From: an uncultured bacterium
Lineage (GTDB): Bacteria > Cyanobacteriota > Vampirovibrionia > Gastranaerophilales > Gastranaerophilaceae
Length of the DNA stretch: 64,000 nucleotides
Reading direction: 5' to 3'
NCBI GenBank assembly: GCA_902777385.1
Contig: CACYTP010000002.1
Span: 62,001-126,000, forward strand
In this document: piece after piece, positions 27,618-37,701 of the stretch
How the letters are laid out: every line of letters begins with the position of its first letter
Numbering within the stretch: the first letter of the stretch is position 1
Notes under the pieces: model-generated
The model's database searches: none
What the model was told of the DNA's origin: nothing
What the model saw: the letters and a program-made list of their open reading frames with translations, nothing else
Program-made: the position numbers and the translations under genes

Positions 27618-29120
27618 ATGAAGGTATTAAATTTGGGTGTAAAGTTAGTGGGCTCTTCTTTGCATGACAATATATGTTGTGCAGAACCATCTCAACGTGC
27701 TAATCGCAAAAATTCTGAAACTCTTTCTGACGTGTTAAATCCTAATGATTATGGCGTAAGATATACAAAACCTGTCTTAAATTTGAATATACACGTCAAA
27801 AATATATCAGGCTTACCATTTACGGGATATTATGGTGATAAACATCCGTTAAAAAAACTTTTCAAAATTACAACCGGACGAGATACTGTATATGAAGATA
27901 ATTGGACAAAAGATAAGATGTATTCGACCGGATATTACCGATGGGTAAATTCCCGACCGAATGAACTTTTGATAAGAACTCCAGAACAGGTTATTCAGTC
28001 TGCTTGTACTATTACCAAACCCCCGTTGCATTATCCTGAAATACCTGATTACATCCCTTCTCCAAATTATGGGGATAAGTGGGGACGGTATGCTAATTAT
28101 ATAGAAATTAATCCCAGATTAGTTGCAAAATATGACGGGAATAACGTATCGGAAGGTTTGTTTGGTGTTATGAAATTATTACCTGCTATCCCTCCGACTA
28201 CAGGTAAATCTGCAAATTGTATCATCTTGTCTCAGTTGTATCCGTCCTTGAAAGGTGATGGCTCTGTTTTTGATGAATCTTTATATTGCATAAACCTTCA
28301 TACCGGAATAAGTAACAATCTTACTTCTGAAGCGTTATCCGGCAAAATGGGAGCTGATGAACAGGTAAAAGCATTCAACGATATGGCACATCTGTTAGGT
28401 TTTAAAACAGGTATAAGAATGCCTTTATCTGCAGGACAATTGAGGGTACAGGGCAGAGAATTCAACTGGCTAGAGCATGAAAAAGCGTATATTGATGCGT
28501 GTGTTTGGGCAATTGAGTTGGGTTTTGATTCAATATATTTTGATAGTGGTAAGCATATTCTTGATTTAGACGGTTATGCCGGTATTGGAGATTTGCCAAA
28601 TCGAAATGCTTTTTCTTATATTCTGTATAAAATCCGTGAACAAACAGGCAGGTCGGATTTATCGTTTATAGGTGAAAAATGTAATGATGATTTCGGGTAC
28701 AAAGAATTAGGTTTGACTGCAGGTACGGATTGGGGAAAAGCGGATTCTATATACAGTGTGAAGCATGAATCAAAAAAACAAGCCTATAACCGTGAGTATG
28801 CAGCAGGTCCTGAAGTTTCAAATGACAATGATGATGGCAGTATCCCGTTTGAAGACAGATTAAATCGTATAAATTCTTGCTTGTGGGGCTTTGATAATCC
28901 GGAAGACAGACTTCCGACATTTATGCAAATTAATGATATATTCCCTCTTTCCCCGTATATAAATACTCATGAGGGAATGATGCATGCAAAAAAAATGAAT
29001 GGCTCAGATGCGTGGACTGAATGTGAAAGACATTGGGCCGGAGTGTTTAGTACTTCAAATGCTGCTTCAAATTATACGGAAAATGTATATCATTCTTTTG
29101 AAAATTCCATCAAGAATTAA
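27618..29120 (+). CDS. Hypothetical protein, possible TIM-barrel glycosidase
   Basis: A 500-aa protein I cannot name. Residues about 250-330 read like two neighbouring strands and helices of an alpha-amylase-type barrel (GADEQVKAFNDMAHLLGFKTGIRM, shown here in part, and WAIELGFDSIYFDSGKHILDLDG), so a glycoside hydrolase is possible, but I cannot identify a catalytic pair. The N-terminal region carries LPFTGYYGD near residue 62, a match to the lineage F-T-G tag at a later position than usual. There is no signal peptide and no Shine-Dalgarno. It precedes the surface-sugar operon, which agrees weakly with a role in glycan metabolism. Confidence 0.7.
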   Translation: MKVLNLGVKLVGSSLHDNICCAEPSQRANRKNSETLSDVLNPNDYGVRYTKPVLNLNIHVKNISGLPFTGYYGDKHPLKKLFKITTGRDTVYEDNWTKDKMYSTGYYRWVNSRPNELLIRTPEQVIQSACTITKPPLHYPEIPDYIPSPNYGDKWGRYANYIEINPRLVAKYDGNNVSEGLFGVMKLLPAIPPTTGKSANCIILSQLYPSLKGDGSVFDESLYCINLHTGISNNLTSEALSGKMGADEQVKAFNDMAHLLGFKTGIRMPLSAGQLRVQGREFNWLEHEKAYIDACVWAIELGFDSIYFDSGKHILDLDGYAGIGDLPNRNAFSYILYKIREQTGRSDLSFIGEKCNDDFGYKELGLTAGTDWGKADSIYSVKHESKKQAYNREYAAGPEVSNDNDDGSIPFEDRLNRINSCLWGFDNPEDRLPTFMQINDIFPLSPYINTHEGMMHAKKMNGSDAWTECERHWAGVFSTSNAASNYTENVYHSFENSIKN

Positions 29121-29235
29121 ACCATAATAAATTTTAACATAGTGCTAATTATCCTGTGTTTGTGATATTATTTTGTTATACAGAGATTATTATACTGTTG
29201 TATGTCTAAAGAACCTATTTTATGGAGAGTGTGTT

Positions 29236-30348
29236 ATGTCTGATAAAAATTTAGTTGTTGGTGCAGGATTTTCCGGTGCTACTATTGCGAATTTGCTGGC
29301 AAATGTTTTAAATGAGGAAGTGCTTGTTGTTGATAAACGTTCTCATATAGGTGGTAATTCTTACGATTATCGTGATGAAAACGGCATAATGATTCATAAG
29401 TATGGTTCTCACATTTTTCATACAAAATCAGAGAAAGTTTGGAATTATATAAGGCAATTTACTGATTTCAATACATATATGCACAAGGTTATAGGACTTC
29501 TGGACGGTATTGAAACTCATATTCCTTTTAATTTTAATACTCTGTATGATGTTTTTCCTAAAAGTTTTGCTAAAAAATTGGAAGATAAATTACTTGATGT
29601 TTTTCAAATTAATACGAAAGTCCCTATACTGGAGTTTCAGGCTCAGGATGATGACGATTTAAAATTTCTTGCCAATTATGTATATCAAAAAATATTTTTG
29701 TACTATACAACTAAACAATGGGGTGTATCTCCAAAAGAAATTGATGATGCTGTTACAGCAAGAGTTCCTGTATATTTAAGTAAAGATAATCGTTATTTTC
29801 AGGACAGATTTCAGGGAATTCCGCTTGAAGGATACACTAAAGTTATCGAGAATATGCTTGCAAGTGATAAAATTGAAGTTAGGTTGAATACTTCTTACGA
29901 CAGTATAAAAGATCAAAAGTTTAAAAGAATTTTTTATACAGGTTCTATAGATAAATTTTTCGGATATAAATACGGACAACTTCCTTACAGAAGTGTAAGA
30001 TTCAAGTTGGAGACTCATGATAAAGAATATTATCAGTCAAATTCTGTTATAAATTATCCTTGTAATTATGATTTTACAAGAATTCATGAATTTAAATATT
30101 ATTTGGATGACAAATCTGATAAGACTGTTATTGCTAAAGAATATTCCGAAGAATATGTACGAGGTAAGAATGGCAGATATTATCCTATTATGAGTGATGC
30201 TAATAAAGCTTTGTATGAAAAATATTACGAAGAAGCTAAAAATTTAGAGAATGTATATTTCTTAGGTCGCTTGGGCGATTATAAATATTATGATATGGAT
30301 AAAGCTATATTACGAGCCTTAGAATTGTTCGAGGAGATAAAGGGGTAA
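29236..30348 (+). CDS. glf: UDP-galactopyranose mutase
   Basis: Glf converts UDP-galactopyranose to UDP-galactofuranose using reduced FAD. The 370-aa product has the N-terminal FAD motif VVGAGFSGATIA, the signature RSHIGGNSYDYRDENGI, HKYGSHIFHT, and the C-terminal LGRLGDYKYYDMDKAI with the conserved Tyr/Asp cluster. The start at 29236 has GGAGAG 6 nt upstream; an in-frame upstream start at 29173 adds residues unlike the family. It begins a three-gene operon with galE (3-nt gap) and an ABC exporter, pointing to a galactofuranose-containing surface glycan. Confidence 0.95.
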   Translation: MSDKNLVVGAGFSGATIANLLANVLNEEVLVVDKRSHIGGNSYDYRDENGIMIHKYGSHIFHTKSEKVWNYIRQFTDFNTYMHKVIGLLDGIETHIPFNFNTLYDVFPKSFAKKLEDKLLDVFQINTKVPILEFQAQDDDDLKFLANYVYQKIFLYYTTKQWGVSPKEIDDAVTARVPVYLSKDNRYFQDRFQGIPLEGYTKVIENMLASDKIEVRLNTSYDSIKDQKFKRIFYTGSIDKFFGYKYGQLPYRSVRFKLETHDKEYYQSNSVINYPCNYDFTRIHEFKYYLDDKSDKTVIAKEYSEEYVRGKNGRYYPIMSDANKALYEKYYEEAKNLENVYFLGRLGDYKYYDMDKAILRALELFEEIKG

Positions 30349-30351
30349 TTT

Positions 30352-31368
30352 ATGACAACAGTTTTGGTGACAGGCGGTGCAGGATATGTTGGAAGTCATA
30401 ATGTAATGGCTTTAATTAATTCCGGATTTAATGTAGTAATATTTGATAATCTTGAACTTGGTCATATTGAAATTGTTGAAGTTTTAAAGAAAGTTTCAGC
30501 ATCTGGCAAAGTTATTGATTTTATTGAAGGTAACTTAAAATCTTTTGATGATATAAATTCCGTATTTAACAAGCATAATATTGATGCAGTTGTTCATTTC
30601 GCAGCGTATTCGCAGGTTGCTGAATCTGTTAAAGATCCTCAAAAATATTATTTTAATAATGTGTACGGCACATTAAATTTGTTAAAGGCTATGATGGAGC
30701 ATAACGTTTATAGGATAGTTTTTTCTTCAACTGCGGCGACTTACGGTGAACCTGAATATGTGCCTATTGATGAAAAACATCCGCAAAACCCGATTAATCC
30801 TTATGGCAGAACTAAATTAATGATTGAAAACATAATGGATGATTATGACAGGGCTTATGGATTGAAAAGTGTAAGATTAAGGTATTTTAATGTCGCAGGT
30901 GCTGATTCAAATTCAAGAATCGGAGAATGGCATAATCCTGAAACCCATTTAATTCCGAATATACTGAAATCAACTTTTGGTTCTGATAAATCTTTTAAAA
31001 TGTTTGGTACCGATTATAATACTAAAGACGGGACATGTATTAGGGATTATGTAAATGTTGAAGATTTGGCTCAAGCTCATATCTTGGCTTTAAAATATTT
31101 ATTGAACGGTGGTGAAACTTCTTTCTATAATCTTGGTACGAATGAAGGCTCAAGTGTAAAAGAAGTATTTTCTGCCTGTGAAGCTGTAACAAACAAAAAG
31201 ATAAAGTTAGAAGTTTTAGGGAGAAGAGAGGGCGATCCGGCGGCTTTGGTGGCTAACAATCAAAAAGCTGCTTTAAAATTAGGGTGGATACCTAAAAAAA
31301 CTTTAACTGATAGTGTTACTTCAGCTTATAATTGGGAAAAAGAATTGGATAAAAATTATAAATATTAA
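30352..31368 (+). CDS. galE: UDP-glucose 4-epimerase
   Basis: GalE interconverts UDP-glucose and UDP-galactose and so supplies the substrate of Glf immediately upstream. The 338-aa SDR protein has the NAD motif TGGAGYVGSHNV at the start, the serine-threonine active region VFSSTAATYGEP, catalytic Y151-x3-K155 (NPYGRTKLM), RYFNVAGAD and the C-terminal TDGTCIRDYVNVEDLA region (read here as KDGTCIRDYV). Length is normal. Confidence 0.95.
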   Translation: MTTVLVTGGAGYVGSHNVMALINSGFNVVIFDNLELGHIEIVEVLKKVSASGKVIDFIEGNLKSFDDINSVFNKHNIDAVVHFAAYSQVAESVKDPQKYYFNNVYGTLNLLKAMMEHNVYRIVFSSTAATYGEPEYVPIDEKHPQNPINPYGRTKLMIENIMDDYDRAYGLKSVRLRYFNVAGADSNSRIGEWHNPETHLIPNILKSTFGSDKSFKMFGTDYNTKDGTCIRDYVNVEDLAQAHILALKYLLNGGETSFYNLGTNEGSSVKEVFSACEAVTNKKIKLEVLGRREGDPAALVANNQKAALKLGWIPKKTLTDSVTSAYNWEKELDKNYKY

Positions 31369-31386
31369 TAATGGAGATATAAATGA

Positions 31387-33189
31387 ATGACATTAAAAGA
31401 AAAGTCAACAGAATTATTAAATAAGCTTAAAACTTTACGTTTTGTCACTAATTACGGCAGAATGTGGCCTTATGTTAAACCTGTTTGGTTCAGAGCATTG
31501 TGCTCAATGCTTATTTGTATCCCGATAGGTTCATTAGATGCTGTAATTGCATTGGCATTAAAGCCATATATGGACTTAGTAATGGTTGACAAAAGTATTC
31601 AATCCCCTTGGTATATTCCGCTTGGTATTGTAGCATTTACTTCTATTCAAGGCGGTTTAAAGTACATGTCTTCTTATCTTTCGACATGGGTAGGCTCAAA
31701 GATTACGAATGCTTTAAAATTTGATTTATATAAAAAGTTACTTACTTTCCCTACTGAATTCTATGATAAGAGAAATTCGGGTGATGTAATTTTTCAGTTT
31801 AATAATATGGCGGATTCCGCTTGCTCCGGATTGTTAGATAACTTGAGTGTGTTTACTCAGAGAATTTTCTCTTCTGTTTCGCTCGTATGTGTTTTGTTTT
31901 ACAATTCATGGCAGCTTGCTCTGATTGCGGTTGTTGTTTTAGGTTGTGCTTTTGCACCGGTTGCAAAAATCCAAAAACGTATTAAAAGTGTAATGGAAAA
32001 AACCGTTGTTGCCGACTCTGCGATTATTACGGCTTACAATGAGACTTTTGCGGGTAACAAAACTATTACGTCTTATAACTTAGAAGAATATGAAACTAAT
32101 CGTTTCCAGTGGATTTTGAAAAACATATTTACACTCAGAATAAAAATGGTTCAGAAGACACAATGGTTGTCCCCTATGATGCACGTTATTGTATCAATTG
32201 GTATTGCTGCAGCAATAGGATATGGTAGCCATTTGATTTTGACTAATAAAATTACGAGTGGTAACTTCGTTTCGTTTATTACTGCTTTAATTTTATTATA
32301 TACTCCTGTAAAAAATATTGGTAACAACCTTAATGCAGTTCAGTTCTCTTTCTTTGCTATTGAAACAATATTTGATCAGCTTGAGGCAAAACCGTCTATC
32401 TGCGATAAAGATGATGCAATTGAGTTAAAATCAAGCAATTTGAATATTGCATTCAATGATGTTTGTTTTGAATATGTTGAGAACGTGCCTGTATTAAAGA
32501 ATATTAATTTGAATGTAAAAAAAGGACAGACTATAGCTTTTGTAGGTAATTCAGGTGGCGGTAAAACTACTATGGTAAATCTGTTACCAAGATTTTATGA
32601 TATTAAATCCGGTTCAATTACAATAGATGGGGTTGATATAAGAGATTATACTCTTCATTCGTTGAGAGAAAATATTGCTGTTGTTTTTCAGGACAATTTC
32701 TTATTCTCAGGTACTATTAAAGAGAATATTTTACTTGGCAAAGAGAATGCAACTGATGAAGAAATTTGGAATGCCGTTAATATGGCTTATTTGACAGAGT
32801 TTGTTAATTCTTTGGAAAAAGGTTTAGATACTGAAATAGGGGAAAGAGGTATTTTGCTTTCCGGAGGACAGAAACAGAGAGTTGCAATTGCACGTGCTTT
32901 TCTGAAAGATGCCCCTATTATTATATTAGATGAGGCAACCTCTGCGTTAGACAATAAGGCTGAGGCTATTGTACAAAAAGCTATAGATAATCTAATGAAA
33001 GATAAAACTGTATTTGTAATTGCTCACAGATTATCTACTATTCAAAATGCTGATATGATTGTCGTTATCAATCAGGGTGAAATTGTGGAACGAGGTTCTC
33101 ACGAAGAGTTATTGAGCATAGAAGATGGAGCATACAAAGCTTTATACGAAATGCAATTTAAAAAGCAGGAAGAGCAGTCTGCCGTATAA
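31387..33189 (+). CDS. ABC exporter, MsbA-like (lipid or glycan flippase)
   Basis: A 600-aa half-transporter with a six-helix membrane domain (about residues 30-320) fused to an ATPase: Walker A GNSGGGKTTM, Q-loop VVFQDNFLFSG, signature LSGGQKQRVAIARAF, Walker B IIILDEATSALD and the H-loop AHRLST. Its place after glf and galE suggests export of a lipid-linked, galactose-containing glycan or lipid A; a peptide or drug substrate cannot be excluded. The ATG at 31387 is 10 nt after GGAG; a better-spaced ATG at 31383 opens only a 13-codon out-of-frame ORF. Confidence 0.92.
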   Translation: MTLKEKSTELLNKLKTLRFVTNYGRMWPYVKPVWFRALCSMLICIPIGSLDAVIALALKPYMDLVMVDKSIQSPWYIPLGIVAFTSIQGGLKYMSSYLSTWVGSKITNALKFDLYKKLLTFPTEFYDKRNSGDVIFQFNNMADSACSGLLDNLSVFTQRIFSSVSLVCVLFYNSWQLALIAVVVLGCAFAPVAKIQKRIKSVMEKTVVADSAIITAYNETFAGNKTITSYNLEEYETNRFQWILKNIFTLRIKMVQKTQWLSPMMHVIVSIGIAAAIGYGSHLILTNKITSGNFVSFITALILLYTPVKNIGNNLNAVQFSFFAIETIFDQLEAKPSICDKDDAIELKSSNLNIAFNDVCFEYVENVPVLKNINLNVKKGQTIAFVGNSGGGKTTMVNLLPRFYDIKSGSITIDGVDIRDYTLHSLRENIAVVFQDNFLFSGTIKENILLGKENATDEEIWNAVNMAYLTEFVNSLEKGLDTEIGERGILLSGGQKQRVAIARAFLKDAPIIILDEATSALDNKAEAIVQKAIDNLMKDKTVFVIAHRLSTIQNADMIVVINQGEIVERGSHEELLSIEDGAYKALYEMQFKKQEEQSAV

Positions 33190-33192
33190 TTT

Positions 33193-33225
33193 AAAAGAGC
33201 AGGTATAAAACCTGCTCTTTTTTAT
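33193..33225 (+). terminator. Terminator of the glf-galE-ABC operon
   Basis: AAAAGAGCAGGT (33193-33204) pairs perfectly with ACCTGCTCTTTT (33210-33221) and is followed by more T. Confidence 0.92.
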
Positions 33226-33242
33226 ATTGATTATTTAATAAA

Positions 33243-34451
33243 TTAATTATTATTTTTTGATTTTATACCTATAAAGGAAAGAAGTTTAGAACCCATTGAT
33301 TTTTTCTTAATAACAGGTTCTTTATAATCTTCAATTGATTCTACATTTGGCAAATAGTCAATTGATTGATTTTTAAAACTTTCTATTTCTACCTCAATAT
33401 CGTTTTCCATGTCATAGAATTTCTTGGACTCTTTATCGGATTTGAAATTTGTGCGAGGAGAACTATTTGGCATTAATTCTGATATAGAAACAGTTTTCTC
33501 ATTTTCAATTTCAGGATTAGTTATATTTGTATAGAATTGAGCCTGTTGTTGCTTTAGTGATTTTAACTCCGTTACAGGTGTTGCTATTGTTTTAGCAATC
33601 TTTTGACCTTTCATTTTCAGTATTTCAGTTAAATATGTAAGCTTTAATTTTTCTACTTTATATTTTTCATCCTGTGTAACTAATCTTTTTGTTACTGCGG
33701 TATAGAAATCCAATAAATATATCATGTGATCTATGTTTTCTTTTAGCATATCCCTATTATTCAAAAATTCCAGTAGGTTATGCCAGTTATACATTTGCCA
33801 AGCTGCTGTTTCAAATAAATTATCAAGTCCTGAACCCTGATTTTTTACATAGTAGTTAAATATACTATCTTCAAAGTATGCTGATTTCGAAACGAACTGG
33901 TAGCACCACATAAAATAGATATTTTCATAAATACCTTCATCAGGGAATTGTATATTATTATCTTTTATAATTTTTGTTTTAAGTATTTTGTTACCTAAAA
34001 ATGTTCCGGCTGAAAATCTTAAATCAAAAGACAACTCGGAATATCCATCGTGGTACATAACATCCTGCCCATTATGGTTCTTTGTTTCAACTGCACCAAA
34101 ACAGAAATAATCAATATTGAAATTTTTAAATATTGTGTCAGCATACTCCAGAAATTTAGGATAAACCAAAGTGGAATCACTATCAATAAAGTAGCAATAT
34201 TCACCCTGCATAATATTCAGAATAATGTTTTTTGCTGCGGCAACGGATTTATTTTGCATTGAAACAAATCTAATTCTTTCATCCTGCTTTTTGTATTCTT
34301 CCAGTATTTGCGTCGGAATATCGCCGGTTGAATAATCGTGTAAGCACAGTATTTCAAAATCTTTGTATGTCTGATTGATAATGCTATCAAGACAATCTCT
34401 TAGATTTTGTTCATCTGTGTTAATTTTTACTATAATACTAAATTTTGGCAT
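33243..34451 (-). CDS. Family 2 glycosyltransferase
   Basis: A 402-aa GT-A fold glycosyltransferase. The N-terminal 210 residues are a GT2 domain: SIIVKINTDEQNLRDCLDSI, NQTYKDFEILCLHD, then NKSVAAAKNIIL and the metal-binding YCYFIDSDSTL (D-x-D). The C-terminal 150 residues are charged, lack membrane helices and end in a basic tail (SMGSKLLSFIGIKSKNNN) that might touch the membrane. The glf operon converges on it, so it probably works on the same surface glycan. GGAG lies 6 nt before the ATG. Confidence 0.9.
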   Translation of the reverse strand: MPKFSIIVKINTDEQNLRDCLDSIINQTYKDFEILCLHDYSTGDIPTQILEEYKKQDERIRFVSMQNKSVAAAKNIILNIMQGEYCYFIDSDSTLVYPKFLEYADTIFKNFNIDYFCFGAVETKNHNGQDVMYHDGYSELSFDLRFSAGTFLGNKILKTKIIKDNNIQFPDEGIYENIYFMWCYQFVSKSAYFEDSIFNYYVKNQGSGLDNLFETAAWQMYNWHNLLEFLNNRDMLKENIDHMIYLLDFYTAVTKRLVTQDEKYKVEKLKLTYLTEILKMKGQKIAKTIATPVTELKSLKQQQAQFYTNITNPEIENEKTVSISELMPNSSPRTNFKSDKESKKFYDMENDIEVEIESFKNQSIDYLPNVESIEDYKEPVIKKKSMGSKLLSFIGIKSKNNN

Positions 34452-34647
34452 ACCTTTTCTCCAAATGTCTATCTGTTAAGATTATTTTATAAAATATATT
34501 GACAAAATAAACCATACAGTTATATGATATAGCTTGTCTTAATAAAGTGTTTATTTGTAAAGTTTTCTTAATAATCCTGTAAGTAAAAAGCATATTTTTG
34601 ATGAAAAATTTGTTTTAATATCCGGTGGTAGTTTTTTGGAGTTTGTT

Positions 34648-34920
34648 ATGAGTTTAGTTATTGCAGAAAATTTAAAAGCAGTTTATCCGATGGCAAAGTT
34701 AAAAGTTACAAAATTTGTGCATTCTTTTACATCCCCATCTAAAAAATCACTTGTTCCTTCCGAACCTCCTAAAATTAGTTCGGAAGATTTTACGAAAATA
34801 AAAGCTTTTTTGGAAAATGCTGAAAAACAGTTGAATCTTGAACCGGGCAATATAGATTTAAGACAATATTGTGCCCATTTGAGAACATTGTTGGCTACTC
34901 GTTACGGAGTTTCTTTATAG
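34648..34920 (+). CDS. Small hypothetical protein (90 aa)
   Basis: I do not recognise this gene. The product is a 90-residue basic protein: a Lys-rich N-terminal half (AKLKVTKFVHSFTSPSKKS) and a helical C-terminal half (KIKAFLENAEKQLNLEPGN ... YCAHLRTLLATRYGVSL). It has no cysteine cluster or membrane helix. ATG 34648 is chosen because GGAG lies 6 nt upstream; it lies alone between divergent and convergent neighbours and ends at a strong terminator, which supports real expression. Confidence 0.7.
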   Translation: MSLVIAENLKAVYPMAKLKVTKFVHSFTSPSKKSLVPSEPPKISSEDFTKIKAFLENAEKQLNLEPGNIDLRQYCAHLRTLLATRYGVSL

Positions 34921-34921
34921 A

Positions 34922-34959
34922 TAAAAAAGCGGTAAAGAATTCTCTTTACCGCTTTTTTC
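34922..34959. terminator. Bidirectional terminator between the 90-aa gene and clpB
   Basis: A 16-bp perfect stem (34923-34938 with 34943-34958; core GCGGTAAAGA) has a 4-nt loop and A and T runs on either side. Confidence 0.93.
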
Positions 34960-37562
34960 TATGCTTTTTCAAAACAAATTTCGTCTTGATTATTTATCCC
35001 TATTATTAGTTTGTCACCTCTGTTGAAGCGTTGTTTAAGTATTTCTTTAGATAGCGGATTCTCAACCATTTGACGAATTACACGTTTAAGTGGTCTTGCC
35101 CCGTATATTGGATTGAAACCTCTTGTCGCAAGTAATTCTTTGGCTTCTTCCGTAATTTCAATTTCAATTTCCTGATCTTTAAGAAGTTTTCTCAAATATT
35201 CCATTTGTATGTCAACAATTAGTGATAATTGAGTAAGAGTTAAGCCCTTAAAGAAAATTGTTTCATCTATTCTGTTTAAAAATTCAGGCTTGAATTGTGT
35301 TCTCAGAATATCCATAACTTTTTCTTTTGTATCTTCAAAATTGTTTGAAGATTCCAAACCTTTGATAGAATCTTCAAGAATAATATCACTACCGATATTG
35401 GATGTCATAATAATCAGGGTATTCTTAAAGTCAACAGTCCTGCCTTTGGAATCAGTAAGCCTTCCGTCATCAAATATCTGAAGCATAATGTTAAATACAT
35501 CAGGATGAGCTTTTTCAATTTCATCAAAAAGAACTACAGAATATGGTTTTCTACGGACTGCCTCAGTTAGTTGTCCGCCTTCGTCATACCCGACATATCC
35601 CGGAGGAGCTCCTACCAGTCGTGATACGGTATGCTTTTCCATGTACTCGGACATATCAATTCTTATTAGAGCGTCTTCATCGTTGAACATAAACTCTGCC
35701 AAAGATTTTGCAAGTTCCGTTTTACCGACTCCGGTCGGACCTAAAAATAAGAATGTTCCGATAGGTCTTTTTGGATCTTTCAACCCTGAACGGGCACGTC
35801 TTATTGCATCAGATACTGTTTGTACTGCTTCATCCTGTCCAACCAGCCTTTTGTGTAAGATTTCTTCCATATTTAATAACTTTTGTTTTTCACTTTCAAC
35901 AAGTTTAGAAACGGGAATACCTGTCCATTTGCTTACTATATTAGCAATATCGTCCTCATCAATTTCTTCTTTAAGAAGTCTGTTTTCACTTTTTTCTTGT
36001 GATTGTGCCATTGTAAGTTGCTTTTGTAACTCCAATAATTTCCCGTATTTCAGTTCTGCAGCTGTCTGAAGGTCAGTATTCCTTTCTGCCTCTTCAATTT
36101 GCCTTTGAACCTGTTGAATTTCATCTTTTATTCCGGCTTCACCTGTAATGGATGCTTTTTCAGCTTCCCATTGTGCTTTAAGTTTATTAATTTTTTCTTC
36201 AAGTTCATCAATTTGTTTTGTCAGATTTCCAATTTTTTCAAAAGCTTCGTCGGAAGTTTCTTTTTTAAGAGCTTCTCTTTCAATTTCTAATTGAATTTTT
36301 TGTCTGAATAACGTATCAATTTCTTCCGGCATTGAATCTATTTCAATTCTCAGAGAAGATGCAGCTTCATCTATCAGGTCGATTGCTTTATCAGGTAAAA
36401 ATCTGTCTGTAATATATCTGTCAGACAATTTAGCAGCCTGAATTAATGCACTGTCAAGAATTCTTATTCCGTGATGTACTTCATATTTTTCTTTTAGTCC
36501 CCTCAAGATACTTATAGTATCTTCTACGGAAGGCTCTCCAACCATAACCGGTTGAAATCTTCTTTCTAACGCAGGATCTTTTTCAATGTATTTTCGGTAT
36601 TCGTTAATTGTTGTTGCTCCAATTGTTCTTAAAACTCCTCGGGCAAGCATTGGTTTCAGCAGGTTGCCTGCATCCATGGAACCTTCAGTTGCTCCTGCTC
36701 CGACTACAGTATGTAATTCATCTATGAACATTACTATACTGCCGTTTGAATCTTCAACTTCTTTTAATACTGCTTTTAATCGTTCTTCAAATTCACCTCT
36801 GAATTTTGCACCTGCAACTAATGCTCCAAGATCCAGTGCTACAAGTTTTACATCTTTCAGACTTTCAGGGACATCCCCTCTTACTATACGCTGAGCCAAA
36901 CCTTCTACTATTGCAGTTTTCCCAACACCGGGTTCTCCTATTAATACAGGGTTGTTCTTTGTACGTCTGTTGAGTACCTGTATAATTCTTCTGACTTCTT
37001 CATCTCTTCCTATTACGGGATCTAATTTCCCTTTTCTTGCTCTTTCAGTCAAATCTGTAGAATATTTTTCAAGAGCTTTCATGTTTTCTTCTGCATTTTT
37101 ATTATCCACTTTTTTGTTACCTCTTACTTTTTTCATTGCATTCAATACTGTGTTTGCCGTTACATTAAATTCTTTAAGTATTTTTTGTATATTAGAGTTT
37201 TCAAGTAGTGTCATTGAAAGTAAAATTACTTCTATCCCGATATATTCGTCTTTCAGTTTTTCAGCTTCCCCTACCGCAATATCAAGTAACCTGTATGTAT
37301 CTGTTGCCAAAAATAATTGTTGTGCATTAGGTGGGGTTGAAATAGTAGGGAAATTTTTTACGGCTGTTACTATTCTGTTTATAAAAGATTGATTTAACAG
37401 CTTTAATTCAGTTAGATAATCTTTAATTATCCCGTTATCTTTTATCATTGCAAGCATAATGTGTTCCGGCTGTAATTCTGAATTTTTGTGTTCGTTCATT
37501 ATTGCACTTGCAGACGAAATAATTTCTTGTGAATAATTTGTAAATTTGTTAAAATCCGTCAT
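34959..37562 (-). CDS. clpB: Chaperone ClpB (Hsp104-type disaggregase)
   Basis: ClpB pulls proteins out of aggregates together with DnaK. The 867-aa protein has a Clp-N domain (1-145), AAA1 with [14 protein letters not shown], the long coiled-coil middle domain typical of ClpB (about 400-525, e.g. [20 protein letters not shown]), and AAA2 with [16 protein letters not shown]. The C-terminal [18 protein letters not shown] is the ClpB consensus. ATG 37562 is preferred over GTG 37571 because GGAG then lies 8 nt upstream. I see no CIRCE or HAIR-type heat-shock operator in the 130 nt upstream. Confidence 0.97.
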   Translation of the reverse strand: MTDFNKFTNYSQEIISSASAIMNEHKNSELQPEHIMLAMIKDNGIIKDYLTELKLLNQSFINRIVTAVKNFPTISTPPNAQQLFLATDTYRLLDIAVGEAEKLKDEYIGIEVILLSMTLLENSNIQKILKEFNVTANTVLNAMKKVRGNKKVDNKNAEENMKALEKYSTDLTERARKGKLDPVIGRDEEVRRIIQVLNRRTKNNPVLIGEPGVGKTAIVEGLAQRIVRGDVPESLKDVKLVALDLGALVAGAKFRGEFEERLKAVLKEVEDSNGSIVMFIDELHTVVGAGATEGSMDAGNLLKPMLARGVLRTIGATTINEYRKYIEKDPALERRFQPVMVGEPSVEDTISILRGLKEKYEVHHGIRILDSALIQAAKLSDRYITDRFLPDKAIDLIDEAASSLRIEIDSMPEEIDTLFRQKIQLEIEREALKKETSDEAFEKIGNLTKQIDELEEKINKLKAQWEAEKASITGEAGIKDEIQQVQRQIEEAERNTDLQTAAELKYGKLLELQKQLTMAQSQEKSENRLLKEEIDEDDIANIVSKWTGIPVSKLVESEKQKLLNMEEILHKRLVGQDEAVQTVSDAIRRARSGLKDPKRPIGTFLFLGPTGVGKTELAKSLAEFMFNDEDALIRIDMSEYMEKHTVSRLVGAPPGYVGYDEGGQLTEAVRRKPYSVVLFDEIEKAHPDVFNIMLQIFDDGRLTDSKGRTVDFKNTLIIMTSNIGSDIILEDSIKGLESSNNFEDTKEKVMDILRTQFKPEFLNRIDETIFFKGLTLTQLSLIVDIQMEYLRKLLKDQEIEIEITEEAKELLATRGFNPIYGARPLKRVIRQMVENPLSKEILKQRFNRGDKLIIGINNQDEICFEKA

Positions 37563-37701
37563 TTGAATCACTCCATTCGTTATCTTATATATTTTATTTT
37601 AACGCTATTTTTTAAGAAGTCATAATAAATTAATTATTAATTAATATTTCATGACATAAAGGAGTTAATTATTGTTTAGGATGGAATATAATTTTTTTTT
37701 A

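Noticed and set aside
29236-34451. glf-galE-ABC region as a horizontally acquired O-antigen island
   Set aside because: Base composition and codon use look like the surroundings and no mobile-element traces flank it.
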